Shown here in pieces: positions 62,271-64,000 of a stretch of DNA of 64,000 nucleotides; the first letter of the stretch is position 1; every line of letters begins with the position of its first letter. The stretch lies in the NCBI GenBank assembly GCA_016165875.1, contig JABBOT010000080.1, positions 11,286,078 through 11,350,077 of the forward strand, read 5' to 3'. The stretch comes from Acanthopleura granulata (lineage: Eukaryota > Mollusca > Polyplacophora > Chitonida > Chitonidae). The position numbers and the translations under genes are program-made. The notes beneath the pieces are model-generated. The model saw nothing but the letters and a program-made list of their open reading frames with translations, was not told where the DNA came from and did not search any database.

Positions 62271-62310
62271 TTATATTTATTTATTTATGTATTTATTTAT
62301 TTATTTATCT
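62271..62310. repeat. (TTTA)n microsatellite
   Basis: ATTTATTTATTTATG-type run of about 40 bases; a weaker one lies at 62794-62825. Confidence 0.8.
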
Positions 62311-63060
62311 GAATGTTGTTCAACGCCATGCTCTAAAACAATATTTATTTTAGGGTCACAATCATTGTATAACAAAGCAGCCTTTTCACGATCGGACGAA
62401 TCTTATTCCATGTGCAAGGTCTAGATTTAATCTAGAAGTTTGCCTGGTGTAAAATGCGTGGCGTTCTTGAGAGGTCACATATATATGACGTATACAAATA
62501 TCGCCTGGGTGAAGCGACCCCTGGGCTAAGTGACGGGTGTCAGTTACTTCAGCGTTGACAGCACGTCAGAATGCCGCTCTAATAGCCTGCGATCACATAA
62601 GCGCCATTCGTAATGCGCCAGTGTAAACCGTGTTTGCTGGCCTCTTCTGTTTCATTACAGTAGTCTTGGGTTGACAAACATTAAATGTGTGCGGTGAGAT
62701 AGCATTAATACATAGCTTACACCCAGTGAAGACATGCCTTATCTTTATACGTACATGAAGTCAACGGAAGTCAATGATTTATTTACATGATTTGTTTATT
62801 TATTTATTTGATTGTTGATGTATTTACGTATTTATTATTTCTATATCGTACAATCATTGAAGTATTATTCGTTCATTTATTCTTTCTTTTGTCCAGTCGT
62901 TAATTAATCCATTCGTTCATTCTACGGTTGTTTCACATCCAAACGATGCATGGGGCAGAGAGTTTTTGTATTCTTTCGCTTTCACTTCTTTTCGGGTCAT
63001 GGTGACAATAAATTGCCGGCGACCCCCGTATGACCATGCATTTTGCACAGTTCAACGTTC

Positions 63061-63164
63061 TTTGAGGACAACTTATCCTCCATCAGTACGTGATAACATT
63101 CGTCAGTAAACCTTTGAGGACGACTTATCCTCCACCAGTACATGATAACGTTCGTCAGTAAAGC
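63061..63164. repeat. 52-bp tandem duplication
   Basis: TTTGAGGACAACTTATCCTC begins one copy at 63061; TTTGAGGACGACTTATCCTC begins the second at 63113. The copies differ at only a few positions. Confidence 0.9.
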
Positions 63165-64000
63165 CACCTGCCTTCGTAGAAGTGCAAATTTCCGAATGTA
63201 TACCATGACTTTAAACAACAATCAACTCAAATCAAATGTTACCATCTTTTAAATGTAGGAAATATATTGTTTTATCGATCAATATGAAATGGTTCTGAAT
63301 GAGACTGATTCCTGTATATTCTAATATATGTTATATTTAAAGGTGTCAAAGAAGAAGAAGAAGATGATGAAAAAAAACCCCAAAAAACATTGACCCAAGG
63401 ATCATCGAGCTTACACAAGATTTAGGGCTAAATATCGGCTTATGTCCCGCCCAGCATGACCCGGTGTTCCCATACACATACCACACACGATTATCCAGAC
63501 AGAATACCAGGATTACATTCAATCGGTAAACTTCAGATTGGTTGCCGTCAACCCGAGTCAATGGGTGATAATGAGATTACATGACAGTCCGTCGGAAGCC
63601 GCTAAAATTTGCTTCTTCGCTGGATTACGCCCCTATTAGGTGTCAGTGAGGGAGGTGCACAGTCGACCGCGTCCTGTTCAGTCTGTCAGGGCTAGCAAAA
63701 TGTTCTCTCCGAAATCCAGGCTTTGTGTTTAATAAACACTCCAGCTTTGGGAGTCTTACGTGATCTTAGCGACTTTTTCTTACGCAGCCCTTACAAGCAC
63801 ATGGCCGCCGTCCGATATGACACCACACATCACGTATCGTGTAAACTTTCACTCCATTTTTTTCCCTCTTACTTTCACTCTCTCTTCCAGCAATAGTCGC
63901 CCGGTGGTCCGTCCATTGAATGTTTGACTACATGACAGCAGCTCTGCAAAACCATTCTCTCAAACCCGATTTCCCAAGTTGAGCGGGAAAATCAAATTTC

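Larger units (their letters stand above)
61666..64000. other. Intergenic, no gene supported
   Basis: Beyond the array edge, only (TTTA)n tracts, the 52-bp duplication and an AAG-rich stretch at 63350-63375. The 149-codon minus frame at 61680-62129 is unrecognised. Confidence 0.5.

Overview
The window is nuclear DNA of an animal, most likely a marine mollusc. It is AT-rich and almost gene-free. It carries one intron-containing developmental gene with GT-AG introns and many short interspersed and tandem repeats. The mollusc assignment rests on tRNA-derived SINEs whose tail reads AAGTGAAATATTCTTGAGTA and then runs into AAATAAATA, a type I know from bivalve and gastropod genomes. That is recognition from memory, not a database result, and the species cannot be named.

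The one gene I can fully support is a Tbx20-type T-box transcription factor (H15/midline class) on the minus strand, from the ATG at 43670 to the stop at 33560. Seven coding exons (43670-43550, 41944-41689, 35983-35710, 35193-35026, 34676-34600, 34302-34196, 33915-33560) join in frame into 1,359 bases, 452 residues plus stop. The protein has an N-terminal eh1 (Groucho-binding) motif, a complete T-box and a divergent C-terminal tail. Intron 2 (5.7 kb) holds a composite site that looks like an NK2 site overlapping a T-box site, with GATA-like sites nearby.

The 33 kb downstream and 20 kb upstream contain no gene I can defend. Together they look like the repeat-bearing regulatory landscape of a developmental gene. 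Several motif-dense, less AT-rich blocks (6.6-7.1, 18.6-18.9, 37.1-37.8 and 49.1-49.7 kb) are candidate cis-regulatory modules. A 53-codon reading frame at 23176, starting like a mitochondrial presequence, is the only other weak coding candidate.

Repeats dominate. There is a family of about 105-137 bp with at least ten copies in both orientations, not assigned to any class I know, and a tRNA-derived SINE family. Tandem arrays include a 24-bp degenerate array (5.3-5.8 kb), a roughly 90-bp degenerate array (20.0-20.4 kb), a roughly 20-bp array (26.4 kb), a roughly 70-bp array (47.9-48.6 kb), a 1.75-kb array of 36/35-bp units with higher-order structure between two direct repeats (52.4-54.2 kb), and a 14+14-bp array (60.7-61.7 kb). 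The longest open frames in the window (713, 475 and 458 codons) are products of the 35-bp array, not genes.
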